Made by a program: the position numbers and the translations under genes. The notes beneath the pieces are model-generated. The model saw nothing but the letters and a program-made list of their open reading frames with translations. It was not told the DNA's origin and searched no databases. A stretch of DNA of 64,000 nt from Singulisphaera sp. GP187 (GTDB lineage Bacteria > Planctomycetota > Planctomycetia > Isosphaerales > Isosphaeraceae): contig NZ_FSRB01000001.1 in NCBI RefSeq assembly GCF_900129635.1, positions 4,987,501-5,051,500 of the forward strand. The letters run 5' to 3'. Below, one piece after another: positions 52,034 through 60,417 of this stretch. Every line of letters starts with the position of its first letter. The first letter of the stretch is position 1.

Positions 52034-53434
52034 TCATGCGGTGGCGATCAACTCGGGAATCGCCTGGCCGTTGGTGACGATCGGGGTGGGGCGGCCGGCG
52101 TGGTCGGGGATGGTGACGCTGGCGTAGTCGATGCCGAGGTGCTGGTAGATGGTGGCGAGGAAGTCTTGCGGGCCGACTCGGCGGTCGGTCACGTCTTCGC
52201 CGCGACGGTCGGTGGCGCCGATCACCCGGCCGGTCGTGATGCCACCGCCCGCCCAGATCATCGAGTTGGCGCGTGGCCAGTGGTCGCGGCCCGGCTGTAC
52301 GGTTCCCGCCGGGGCGCTCGCCTGGCCGCCGCCGCTGCTGGCGACGTAGCTGATTCGAGGGGTCCGGCCGAACTCGCCGGTCACGACGACGAGCACGCGC
52401 TTGTCGAGGCCACGGGCGTAAACATCTTCAATCAAGGCCGAGACCGCCTGGTCGAAATAGGTGGCGCGGAACTTGAGAGCGTCGAACACGTGGTGGTTCA
52501 CGGCGTGGTCGTCCCAGTTCGCCACCCGACCGCAGAGGGGGCCGTCGAACGTGGTCGTAACCACCTCGACACCCGCCTCCACCAGCCGCCGGGCCATCAG
52601 GCACTGCTGGCCCCACTGGTTCAGGCCGTACCGCTCGCGGAGCTTCGGGTCTTCCCGGGTCAGGTCGAACGCGCGGGCGGCCTCCGGGCTGGTCAGCAGG
52701 TCGAGCGCCTGCGACTCGAATCGATCGATGGCCTCGACCGTGCCGGAGGCGTCAAGATCGCGCCGGAAGTCGTCGAACGAGTGGCTGAGCCGGAGCCGAC
52801 CACGGAGCCGGTCGGCCTGAGACGGGTGAGAGAGCCCCACGTTCGGCACCCGGAAATCGGGCGCACTGGGATCACCATGGAGCGCGAACGGCTCGTAAGA
52901 CCCGCCAAGATAGGCCGGCCCGGCGATCTGAAAGTTATCGTACCGCGTGATCGGGTTGACGCCGATGTAGTTCGGAAGCGCGCGCCGGGAGTCGGATCGC
53001 AAGTAGTGGGCCACCGACATGAAATCGGGGTATTTCGGCCCCGGCTTATCCTGGGCGTCGGGGTCGCCGCTGAGGAGTTGCAGCGAGCCGGCCGGGTGGC
53101 CGCCCCCGGTGTGGGCCAAGGAGCGGAGCACGGTGAAGCGATCGGAGATCGCCGCCTGACGCGGGATCAGCTCCGTGAACTGCAAGCCGGGCGTCTTCGT
53201 CTCGATCGTGGCGAACGGGCCGCGGAACTCGCTCGGGGCGTCGGGCTTGGGGTCGTAGGTGTCGAGGTGGCTGCACCCACCGCGGAGCCAGACCACGATC
53301 ACCGCCGTCCGCTCGCGCGGCGCGACCGTGGCGGCCGACGCCTCGCGGAGCCGGAGCATCCCCGGGAGTGACAACATGCCAAACCCGGCGAGGCCGGCTC
53401 GGAGGATCTCACGTCGGGAGGCAGTCGCGGGCAT
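52034..53434 (-). CDS. DUF1501 protein (stand-alone)
   Basis: 466 aa. TASRREILRAGLAGFGMLSL is a Tat-like signal. VIVVWLRGGCSHLDTYDPKP and VLVVVTGEFGRTPRISYVAS are hallmark segments; GRDHWPRANSMIWAGGGITT carries the metal-binding His. NWDDHAVNHHVFDALK is an additional conserved stretch. No PSD1-like gene adjoins it on the same strand within 300 bp; the neighbouring upstream gene is the ABC ATPase at 53575, 140 bp away on the same strand. The function of DUF1501 is unknown. Confidence 0.92.
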   Translation of the reverse strand: MPATASRREILRAGLAGFGMLSLPGMLRLREASAATVAPRERTAVIVVWLRGGCSHLDTYDPKPDAPSEFRGPFATIETKTPGLQFTELIPRQAAISDRFTVLRSLAHTGGGHPAGSLQLLSGDPDAQDKPGPKYPDFMSVAHYLRSDSRRALPNYIGVNPITRYDNFQIAGPAYLGGSYEPFALHGDPSAPDFRVPNVGLSHPSQADRLRGRLRLSHSFDDFRRDLDASGTVEAIDRFESQALDLLTSPEAARAFDLTREDPKLRERYGLNQWGQQCLMARRLVEAGVEVVTTTFDGPLCGRVANWDDHAVNHHVFDALKFRATYFDQAVSALIEDVYARGLDKRVLVVVTGEFGRTPRISYVASSGGGQASAPAGTVQPGRDHWPRANSMIWAGGGITTGRVIGATDRRGEDVTDRRVGPQDFLATIYQHLGIDYASVTIPDHAGRPTPIVTNGQAIPELIATA

Positions 53435-53574
53435 GGTCGACCTCGGCTCTTTTGATCAGGCGCATCCCTGTTCTTGAACCTTAGTTTAACCGGAGGGGTC
53501 ACAACGGGAAAGGTCGAAGCGGCTCTCCACGCGCTGCCAACAGGACTGGGCTGAAGGGGGAGACTTTCGGAGGT

Positions 53575-55014
53575 TCAGTGGGCGGGCATCGGGATCCAGC
53601 GCGGGACGATGGCGCCTGGTTTCCATTGGTTCCGGGCGCGGATGTCGTCGTCGCTGAGCCGCTGGGGCTTCAGGTAGACGTAGTAGTCGTCGGTCCGTTC
53701 AAAGAGGTCATCCGTGGGCTCGGCGGACTCGCTGACGACCATGACGCTGGTGAGTCGGAGGTGAAAGTAACCGGCGATCAGCTCGTCATAGCGATCGATG
53801 TCGATCCGAAGTGTGAACGGGACAAGCCGGCGGCCGCCTCGAACGTCCTGCACCCGGTCGTTGTCATTGTCGGGGTCGGCCCGACGGATCGGGATCGGCT
53901 GCCAGCCCCGGTCGACCTGGACGAAGGCGCGGAGCTCGGGACCGAGCACGTAGAACGGCTTGTCCGGCGCAAAGTTCTCGAGGTAGATCGTGACCTCATA
54001 GCCGCCATCGGGTTGATAGACGACGTCGTGGATGTCAGCGCGGAGTTGCTGCATCGCCAGCTCTTCCGCCTTCTTGCGCTCGGTGACCCGCCGCTCGATG
54101 GCCTGCCCTTGGAATCGGGCCGAGAGGGTGTCGCAGGCGTAGAGCGCCCCGGCGGCGACGGCGACCCATCCGAGAAACCCGAGGAGGAACCGAACAAACC
54201 CGGCCCCCGGCGGCGTCGGCACGACCGCCGCCAAGGCGTCCGGCCCGGCCTCGAACGGGCCGTCAGGGCCGGCCGGCGCGGAGTCCGCGACGGCCACCGC
54301 GGCGTTGCGGGACGCAACCTCGGCAAGCACGTGGGCAGGGCGTGGGGCCGAGACGATGCGCCCCGACCGGAGGGTCACCACGCGGTCGGCCCGGGCCGCC
54401 AGCGCCTGGTCGTGGGTGACGACGACCAGGGTCGTCGCGTGCGATCGGTGGAGGTCCTGCAACAGACTGAGCACTTCCCACTCGGCCTGTTCGTCGAGGT
54501 CGTTGGTCGGTTCGTCAGCCAGCAGCAGGGCGGGCCGGTTGATCAGCGCGCGGGCGACGGCGACTCGGCGTTGCTGGCCGCCCGAGAGTTCGCCCGGATA
54601 GGCGTCCCAACGCTCGGCCAGGCCGACCTGACCGAGCAGGTCCCGCGCCCGCTCGTAGGCGTCGGGTTGCTCCACGGCGCCGAGGAGGGCGGGAAGCGCC
54701 ACATTGTCGATCGCGCGGAGGTTCGGCAAGAGCCCGGCGAACTGGAACAAAAAGCCGAGACGGCGGGCACGGAAGTCAGCCAGGCCCTTGGGCGAGAGCG
54801 CGTGGAGGTCCGTGCCGCCGATCGAGACCAGGCCCGCCGAGGGGCGGCAAAGCCCTCCGATCATCCCCAGGAGCGTCGACTTCCCGGAGCCCGACCGCCC
54901 GCAGATCACGACGAATTCCCCAGGTTCGATCTCCAGGTCGACGCCATCGACCGCGACGATCGGCCCGCGGATCGTGTGGTAGGTCCGCCCCAGGCCACGC
55001 GTGGAGACGAGCAT
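53575..55014 (-). CDS. ABC transporter ATPase with fused membrane helix and extracytoplasmic domain
   Basis: 479 aa, about 250 residues more than usual for LolD/MacB-type ATPases. Walker A GRSGSGKST (39-47), signature LSGGQQ (143-148), Walker B ALLLADEPT (162-170) and the H-loop VVVTHDQA are complete. After residue 240 a linker leads to a helix (FVRFLLGFLGWVAVAAGALY, ~273-293) and a ~175-residue soluble domain (VYQPDGGYEVTIYLENFAPD, GRRLVPFTLRIDIDRYDELI) that would face outside. The start overlaps the permease stop by 1 nt, so the two form one transporter. The C-terminal domain may sense or bind the cargo. Confidence 0.88.
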   Translation of the reverse strand: MLVSTRGLGRTYHTIRGPIVAVDGVDLEIEPGEFVVICGRSGSGKSTLLGMIGGLCRPSAGLVSIGGTDLHALSPKGLADFRARRLGFLFQFAGLLPNLRAIDNVALPALLGAVEQPDAYERARDLLGQVGLAERWDAYPGELSGGQQRRVAVARALINRPALLLADEPTNDLDEQAEWEVLSLLQDLHRSHATTLVVVTHDQALAARADRVVTLRSGRIVSAPRPAHVLAEVASRNAAVAVADSAPAGPDGPFEAGPDALAAVVPTPPGAGFVRFLLGFLGWVAVAAGALYACDTLSARFQGQAIERRVTERKKAEELAMQQLRADIHDVVYQPDGGYEVTIYLENFAPDKPFYVLGPELRAFVQVDRGWQPIPIRRADPDNDNDRVQDVRGGRRLVPFTLRIDIDRYDELIAGYFHLRLTSVMVVSESAEPTDDLFERTDDYYVYLKPQRLSDDDIRARNQWKPGAIVPRWIPMPAH

Positions 55015-56258
55015 CAGGCCCCCTCCCCACGGACCAGCGCATAGGGCTCAGCGCGACCGGCACGCCAGGCCGGCAGCACCGCGCCGGCGAGCCCTACGAC
55101 GGCACAGAGCAGGCTGCTGACCACCCCCGCGCCGATCAAGAACGCCGGGCCGGGCAGGACGAATGGGACCTGATACTGCTGGAACTGATAGCCGAGGGTC
55201 CGTTCGAAGAGGATCAGGCCCCCTGCCCCGAGAACGACCCCGCAGACCCCTCCGAGGCCGGTCGTCAGGGCGGCCTCGGCCAGGATCAGCCCGACGAGTT
55301 GGAGGGGGCGCATCCCGACCGCCAGCAGCAGACCGAGCTCGCGTCGTCGCTCGCTGAGGAGGCCGGTGTAGAGAGCGGCCACCATCAAGGCCGTGGTGAA
55401 TAAGATCAGGCCGGAGAAGACGACCGAGCCCCCCAGGACCAGCCGCAGGGCCTGGCGAACGGAGGTGCTCAGCCCGTTGCCCGCGACCACCTGGACGTGG
55501 GGCCGCCGCGCCGCCGCGAACCGGAACTGTTCCGGGGTCGCCCCCACCCGAAGCCGCACAAGCAGGGCCGTGGCGCGGTCGGTGTCGAGGCCCGTCGCGA
55601 ACGCGCGCCCCGACAGAACTCGAGCGGCCTGCGCGATATCAGAAACGGTCGCGAACGAGGCGAACATCGCACGCTCGAACGGGCCGACCCCGGTGAGGGC
55701 GAGTCGCCCGTAGACGGTAAAGTCGCGATTGAACAGCCTGACCGTGCCGCCGACCGTCTCGGGCCGCCGGCCGCCGACGATCAGGTCGCCCCGGCGAAAA
55801 CGGCGCCCCAGCGACTCGATCAGCCAGGGGCGCACGGTGAAGTCACGGTCCGGGTCGAACGCGATCAAGTCCTCGATCTGTCCGCCGCCGTGCGACGCGT
55901 CGGCACTGGCGCTGGGGAGTCCGAAATAGCGCTGGGGCGCGGCCACGTCAACCCCGGGGAGTGCCGCGAGGGCCGCGATCGTGGTGGGATCGATCGTCGC
56001 CTCGGTGGGCTCGACGGTCAGCAAGGCGGCCGTGAGGTTGACCGTCGCCCCCTTGGAGACGACCATCAGGTCGGCCCCCAGCCGATCCAGGCTCGTTCCG
56101 GCACTGTTCTGGATCGCCCGACGGAGCACGGTGGCCGTGAAAACCGAGGCGCCCCCCACCGCGACCGCCAGCGCCAGCAGGGCCGCCCGGAGCGGACGAT
56201 GGCCCAGTCCCTGGATCGCCAAGCGGAAGAAGAGTCGAGACGATCGCGTGATGTTCAT
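55014..56258 (-). CDS. FtsX-family ABC permease (LolC/MacB-like)
   Basis: 414 aa. One N-terminal helix (PLRAALLALAVAVGGASVFT), a ~220-residue periplasmic domain (SLDRLGADLMVVSKGATVNL ... DIAQAARVLSGRAFATGLDT), and three helices near the C-terminus (GSVVFSGLILFTTALMVAAL, SERRRELGLLLAVGMRPLQL, FVLPGPAFLIGAGVVSSLLC) give the FtsX/MacB topology. Such permeases act with a LolD-like ATPase, often as mechanotransmitters rather than classical pumps. Start at 56258; a longer ATG reading to 56312 exists and overlaps the repeat element. It overlaps the ATPase by 1 nt. Confidence 0.87.
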   Translation of the reverse strand: MNITRSSRLFFRLAIQGLGHRPLRAALLALAVAVGGASVFTATVLRRAIQNSAGTSLDRLGADLMVVSKGATVNLTAALLTVEPTEATIDPTTIAALAALPGVDVAAPQRYFGLPSASADASHGGGQIEDLIAFDPDRDFTVRPWLIESLGRRFRRGDLIVGGRRPETVGGTVRLFNRDFTVYGRLALTGVGPFERAMFASFATVSDIAQAARVLSGRAFATGLDTDRATALLVRLRVGATPEQFRFAAARRPHVQVVAGNGLSTSVRQALRLVLGGSVVFSGLILFTTALMVAALYTGLLSERRRELGLLLAVGMRPLQLVGLILAEAALTTGLGGVCGVVLGAGGLILFERTLGYQFQQYQVPFVLPGPAFLIGAGVVSSLLCAVVGLAGAVLPAWRAGRAEPYALVRGEGA

Positions 56259-56291
56259 TTCTCGGTTTTTGATTCCCAGGCGAGCGAGACT

Positions 56292-56436
56292 TAGAGCGGT
56301 TTTCCTTTGCATTGCGCACAGCGGAGGAAAAAGGGGACTGGCTCCCGGCCCCTGAGCCCTTGAATCTCGCCGAACACTTTGGAGGCCGGGTGCCTGTCCC
56401 CTTTTTCCGTGCGCCAGCCGGTCGGGAACCGCTCTA
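56292..56436. repeat. MITE-like inverted-repeat element overlapping a stop codon
   Basis: Outer arms TAGAGCGGTT (56292-56301) and AACCGCTCTA (56427-56436), inner arms of 25 bp (56326-56350 with AAAAAGGGGAC and 56384-56408 with GTCCCCTTTTT) with two mismatches. The element lies between the permease and propeller genes; its outer end supplies the TAG stop of the propeller gene (56434-56436). Confidence 0.75.
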
Positions 56437-58062
56437 GACCTGGCAAACGCGGCTGAACTTCAGCTCTTGCGTGTTCTTTGGCACGAGAACGCAGTCGTGG
56501 TGGCCGCCGAAATTGGGCATGTACCCGAGTGGCTCGAGCGTATCTTGACGGAAGACGAAGATGCCCGATTCCAGGCGCTGAAACCCGCTGAAGATGGCGA
56601 AGACGAACTTGCCGCAAGGCGAGACCGCCAAGGTCTGCAAGTCGACACCAATGTTCCGAAACTTCTTGATCACTTTCCATGTGGACGTGTCGGCAACAAA
56701 AATATCGCTTCGCATTGGCTTGGGCCGAAGTACGGTGAAGAAACACTTGGTGCCGTCGACCGAATAGCCGATGTGAAACGGGGAGGGATATTCTCCCACC
56801 CATTCGTCGTCGCGGAGAAAGGTCTGCCGCTTCCATTTGCGCGGGTCGGCGTCGCGCACGTCCATGATGGCGACGTTGTTGGCCCGGAGGTTGTTCATCA
56901 TGCAGAAGACGGGCGGGTCGATCGTTGGGTTGAAACCCGACTCGTGGATCGGGTTGCTGACCCCGTCGAGGGTCACCTCCCAGGTATCCGGGTTGCTGCT
57001 GACCTTCTTGAGCGGGTAGTTATCCTTCCCATTCTCATCGGCACTGATGAAGCAGACCGGCTCCCAGTTCGCCCGATCGAGGATGATCCCGCCGCCGCAC
57101 ATCCGCAGGCCCAGGACCGAGAATCGGTCGCGCGGGTCGTGGAGCGCGAAGTCGAGTCCGGTCAGGGTGTGGGGCGCGTCGCCCGGGATCTGACCGCGCT
57201 CGACCAGGAGCTCAGCCATCGGGGCCATCTCGTAGTTGATCTTGTTGCCCTTGCTCCCCCGGTAGTCGTAATAACCGTCGGCGGAGTGGAGCCCGCCCGC
57301 TTCTTCCTTCGAGGGGGTGAGCCGCTGAAGCCGGATCGTCCCCCCCTTCACCCAGCTCTCCCCCAGGTAGGGAGACTTGGCGATCCAGTCGGCCTTGAAC
57401 GCGGCGAGCACCTTGGTCTTCTCGGAAGGTCCCCTGGCCCGGCTGAAGAACGCGGCCACGTCTTTCTGACCGTCAGCGCAACTGAATCCGCTGGCGTCGG
57501 GGTAGACCGTCGTATGAACTCCCAGGCCGACCCCGGTGGTCTCGGCCACGTTCTCCATCAGTTCCATCTGGCCGGTCTTGCCGTCGTAGCGGACGCGGTA
57601 GAGCTGATTGCCCTGGCCGTAAATCGGGTCGAGCAGGCCCATCTCCTTGATCCGGGTGGGAATGCCGTACATCAGCACGTTTTCACCCCCCTGGGCCGAG
57701 TTGATGAACTCGAAGCCATTGAACGGGTCCTTGCCGTCGTCGGCCGGATACGCGCAGAGGTGGTGCGAGATCGGGCAGGTATCGCCGTAGTTCCAGTACG
57801 AGATCCAGGCAAGCTGCTTCATCGACTGGGTGTTGACCGCGTGCGTGCCGCCCCCCAACTTCGTCGGCGAAAGGAGAATGTAAGGCGGGAGCTCGACCTT
57901 GACTCCACCCATATTCGTGGGCTCGACGATCCGTTGATCCTTCTCGTCGGCGGCCGTCCCCAGCGCCCGCAGACCGCGGTATGCGCCCAGGCCCGTCAGG
58001 CCGGCGGCCCCGTACTTGAACAGCCGGCGACGTGAGAGTTTCTCATAAAATGAGGGTGACAC
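56434..58062 (-). CDS. Tat-exported histidine-rich beta-propeller, resembling the NosZ propeller
   Basis: 542 aa. LSRRRLFKYGAAGLTGLGAY is a twin-arginine signal. The body is a seven-bladed-type propeller with histidines spread over the chain: His100-His101 in TCPISHHLCAYP, His183 (LGVHTTVYP), His308 (ALHDP), His373 (NPIHESGFNP), His430 (SPFHIGYS) and His521-522 (GGHHDCVLV). The order and spacing recall the seven CuZ ligands of nitrous-oxide reductase, including the HH pair and a late GGHHD. The C-terminal CuA cupredoxin domain of NosZ is absent. A different metal-binding propeller is the alternative. It is flanked by a redoxin and an ABC transporter on the same strand. Confidence 0.6.
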   Translation of the reverse strand: MSPSFYEKLSRRRLFKYGAAGLTGLGAYRGLRALGTAADEKDQRIVEPTNMGGVKVELPPYILLSPTKLGGGTHAVNTQSMKQLAWISYWNYGDTCPISHHLCAYPADDGKDPFNGFEFINSAQGGENVLMYGIPTRIKEMGLLDPIYGQGNQLYRVRYDGKTGQMELMENVAETTGVGLGVHTTVYPDASGFSCADGQKDVAAFFSRARGPSEKTKVLAAFKADWIAKSPYLGESWVKGGTIRLQRLTPSKEEAGGLHSADGYYDYRGSKGNKINYEMAPMAELLVERGQIPGDAPHTLTGLDFALHDPRDRFSVLGLRMCGGGIILDRANWEPVCFISADENGKDNYPLKKVSSNPDTWEVTLDGVSNPIHESGFNPTIDPPVFCMMNNLRANNVAIMDVRDADPRKWKRQTFLRDDEWVGEYPSPFHIGYSVDGTKCFFTVLRPKPMRSDIFVADTSTWKVIKKFRNIGVDLQTLAVSPCGKFVFAIFSGFQRLESGIFVFRQDTLEPLGYMPNFGGHHDCVLVPKNTQELKFSRVCQV

Positions 58063-58175
58063 CTTGGCGGCCTCCTTAACTCAGGAAGTGGGGACTGCTC
58101 CGGAACGGCGAAAAGAGCATTCCCAAACAAAGCCATCTCTGACGCCAAAAATATAAACGAATGGTTTTTTTGCGT

Positions 58176-58883
58176 TTAAAGCTCGAACGGGCATCCCGTA
58201 ATCAAGGGACGGGTCATGCCGGAAACGTCGAGTGGGCGTTCTTCAATCTCTCCCAGTCGAGCGATCCGCCGGCCGAGGTCGCGGAGCCCGTCGGCCGAGC
58301 AACCGGGCCAAAAGCCTTCGATCGTGCCGTCCCCGGCCAGCAGCGCCACATAGCCGCCATTCTCGGCCCCAAACTTCCGGATCAGTGCGTGCTCAGGGTC
58401 CGCCAGGACCGGATAGGGGACATTTAATTCCTCCGCATAGGCCCGCGCCGCCGCGACATCGCCATCGATGACCGCCGCGAACCGAACGCTCCCACGATAG
58501 AGGCGTTCGACGCGGTGGAAGAACGGCTCGAAGTCGACGTTGCACGGACACCCTTCCTTGACGAACACGAAGACGACGGGTTGACCGGCACTCAGCTCCG
58601 GCCAGTCGCGCCGCTCTCCGTCGTCGCCCAACGCCGAGAGCGCTGACAACTTTCGATCCATCATCGCGTTCGAGGCGAGCAATTGCCGGGGCGTCACGTA
58701 ATGAACACGCTTGTTTGCAATCTCCGTCGTTCGCGAAAGCGCGGCCTGCGTCCGAGCGACGTCGAGCGAAGCGGAACGGCAGAGCGACCACCCCACGGTC
58801 GCGCACACCAGGAGAACCAGAATGAGCCAAGGCGTCCGGCTCGAGCGACTCAGCGTCCGAATCTGATGAAGAGGGATCGGCAT
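58176..58883 (-). CDS. Membrane-anchored redoxin with CPC motif
   Basis: 235 aa. An N-terminal anchor (TPWLILVLLVCATVGWSLCR) is followed by a thioredoxin-like domain of the AhpC/redoxin type: PVVFVFVKEGCPCNVDFEPF, DVAAARAYAEELNVPYPVLA and KFGAENGGYVALLAGDGTIE. The active-site region reads GCPC rather than CxxC, so disulphide exchange or metal binding by CxC is possible. It is the first gene of the cluster with the His-rich propeller (113 bp gap) and ABC genes. A role in maturing or reducing the neighbouring protein fits its position. Confidence 0.75.
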   Translation of the reverse strand: MPIPLHQIRTLSRSSRTPWLILVLLVCATVGWSLCRSASLDVARTQAALSRTTEIANKRVHYVTPRQLLASNAMMDRKLSALSALGDDGERRDWPELSAGQPVVFVFVKEGCPCNVDFEPFFHRVERLYRGSVRFAAVIDGDVAAARAYAEELNVPYPVLADPEHALIRKFGAENGGYVALLAGDGTIEGFWPGCSADGLRDLGRRIARLGEIEERPLDVSGMTRPLITGCPFEL

Positions 58884-59222
58884 CAGGATTCCTACACTGC
58901 CGAGCCATTAAGACGCGAACAACCAAGCGTGCCTAACCCACAATCAATCCGCATCATCCCAATGCGTGCATCGGCGAAATGAAAATCCCGAGAGATCGGT
59001 GCAACTTCCAAAATCAACAATTGGGACGATAACCGTCTTTGCCAACGATCACAACATATTTCCAAGCAGAACCCGTTTCCGCTGCTGCCCCCGCGACGGC
59101 CCCTGATCTGAACCAAACGGACCGGACCAGAATGGGTCCCCCGCCCCTCCCAAAACTCCTGGCGGCAAGACACGCCCAGAACCGGCTTGATTACCTTGAA
59201 CCTCGAGGTATATACTGCCGGC
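58884..59222. other. Divergent intergenic region with PadR promoter
   Basis: Between the redoxin gene (minus) and padR-type gene (plus). It contains the promoter at 59187-59216; no gene is supported. Confidence 0.5.
59187..59216 (+). promoter_or_regulatory. Promoter of the PadR gene with GTATATAC palindrome
   Basis: TTGATT (59187-59192), 18-bp spacer and TATACT (59211-59216). The palindrome GTATATAC spans the -10 box. The expected transcript start is at or next to the A of the ATG at 59223, so the message may be leaderless. Confidence 0.55.
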
Positions 59223-59585
59223 ATGAGCAAACTCAAACCAACGAACCCGGACTTCCTCAATGGGGTCCCGGAGCTGCTCGTGCTGCAACTGCTGGCTCGG
59301 ACGCCCATGCACGGGTACGAGCTGGTGCGATCGATTGCGCGAGCGACCGACACCCAGCTTGAGTTCGGCGAAGGGTGTATTTATCCGATTTTGCACCGGC
59401 TGGAACGGGACGGGCTGCTCGTCGGGGAGTCGGTGCAGGCGGGGAAGCGGACCCGAATCGTCTACCGGGTGACGGCGGCCGGGCTCCAGCGGCTGACCCA
59501 ATCCACTTCGGCATGGGAAGCCGTGGTTGCGTCCGTCAACCGGGTGCTTCAAGGAGGGGGCGATGCCGGCACGGCCATGGCTTGA
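59223..59585 (+). CDS. PadR-family transcriptional regulator
   Basis: 120 aa. The winged helix LLVLQLLARTPMHGYELVRS and GEGCIYPILHRLERDGLLVG are characteristic; YRVTAAGLQRLTQ ends the wing. PadR regulators often repress a neighbouring membrane-protein gene in response to small molecules. The start at 59223 has no close Shine-Dalgarno (GAGG is 15 nt away) but lies at the predicted transcript start. The last 23 bp overlap a gene for a multi-helix membrane protein, its probable target. Confidence 0.92.
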   Translation: MSKLKPTNPDFLNGVPELLVLQLLARTPMHGYELVRSIARATDTQLEFGEGCIYPILHRLERDGLLVGESVQAGKRTRIVYRVTAAGLQRLTQSTSAWEAVVASVNRVLQGGGDAGTAMA

Positions 59586-60228
59586 GCGGGTCTGGTCGGA
59601 GGTGGTGCGCAACGGGCTGCCGCCCGCGTACGCCGACCGGTTGCTGACGGAGCTCAGCGACCATGCCGAGGAGCTCGGCGACCAGGCGGAGGAACGGCTC
59701 GGCACGGCCGAGGAAATCGCCGGGGCGGCCGTCTTGGCCTACCGGTCGAGCTCGTTCGCGGGCCGCCACCCCCTGGCCGCGTTCGTGATCCTGCCTTTGC
59801 TTCTCGTCGTCGCCGGCCTGCTCGCGCATGCGGTGGTGGTCGTTGCCAGCCTGGTAGGGCTGGCCTGGGCGTTCGGCCGGCCCGATCACCCGGTGGTTGC
59901 CTGGGTGGCGATCGCGTCGGTGCGTTTGATCGGATACGTCTCCCCGCTAGCGGTCGTCATCGGCGGGTGGGCGGTCTACCGCGGCTGCGGCCGGCCCCTC
60001 GGCTGGTTCCTGACCCTCGGCCTGCTGGTCGCTGGCTTCGCAGCCTTGATCGTCACCGGGTTCGATCCGCTGAGGCCCGCGGCCCCCGTGGAGTTGTTCG
60101 TCGAGCTCATTCCCCCCAACGAGCTCCACCGCGTGGCGCAGGCAGCCATCACCGGAGCCGTTGGCTTGTCGTTCGCCGGCCTCGACCGGATCCGCAGGGC
60201 TCGGGCGGTCGTCCCCCTCTTCAGTTAA
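59563..60228 (+). CDS. Multi-helix membrane protein coupled to PadR
   Basis: 221 aa. An N-terminal helical segment (LPPAYADRLLTELSDHAEEL) resembles the HAAS/permease-associated domains co-encoded with PadR. It is followed by about five transmembrane helices (LAAFVILPLLLVVAGLLAHA, VVVASLVGLAWAFG, GWFLTLGLLVAGFAALIVTG and others). AAGGAGGGGG precedes the ATG at 59563, inside the PadR gene. No transport or enzyme motif is visible. Co-regulation with the PadR gene is implied by the overlap. Confidence 0.75.
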   Translation: MPARPWLERVWSEVVRNGLPPAYADRLLTELSDHAEELGDQAEERLGTAEEIAGAAVLAYRSSSFAGRHPLAAFVILPLLLVVAGLLAHAVVVVASLVGLAWAFGRPDHPVVAWVAIASVRLIGYVSPLAVVIGGWAVYRGCGRPLGWFLTLGLLVAGFAALIVTGFDPLRPAAPVELFVELIPPNELHRVAQAAITGAVGLSFAGLDRIRRARAVVPLFS

Positions 60229-60417
60229 GCCCTGTGCAAAAGGGGTCGCCTCTCGCTGGTCCGATCCGTCCAACAGGCCGGCCGGCCGGGGGGCTCCGCG
60301 CGCCGAGGAAACCGGGAATTGTCCGTGAGAAGGCGTCGCACCCGAGTCGTTCGGCTCGAGGGGCGTGCCCGTCGCCGCATGCCTTCTTTTCCCAGACCCC
60401 AAGGAGTCCTCTGAACC

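Noticed and set aside
53578..55044. 488-aa plus-strand reading frame
   Set aside because: Antisense to the ABC ATPase gene, where all nucleotide-binding motifs are intact.
56467..58035. 522-aa plus-strand reading frame
   Set aside because: Antisense to the His-rich propeller gene, which has a clear Tat signal and conserved blades.
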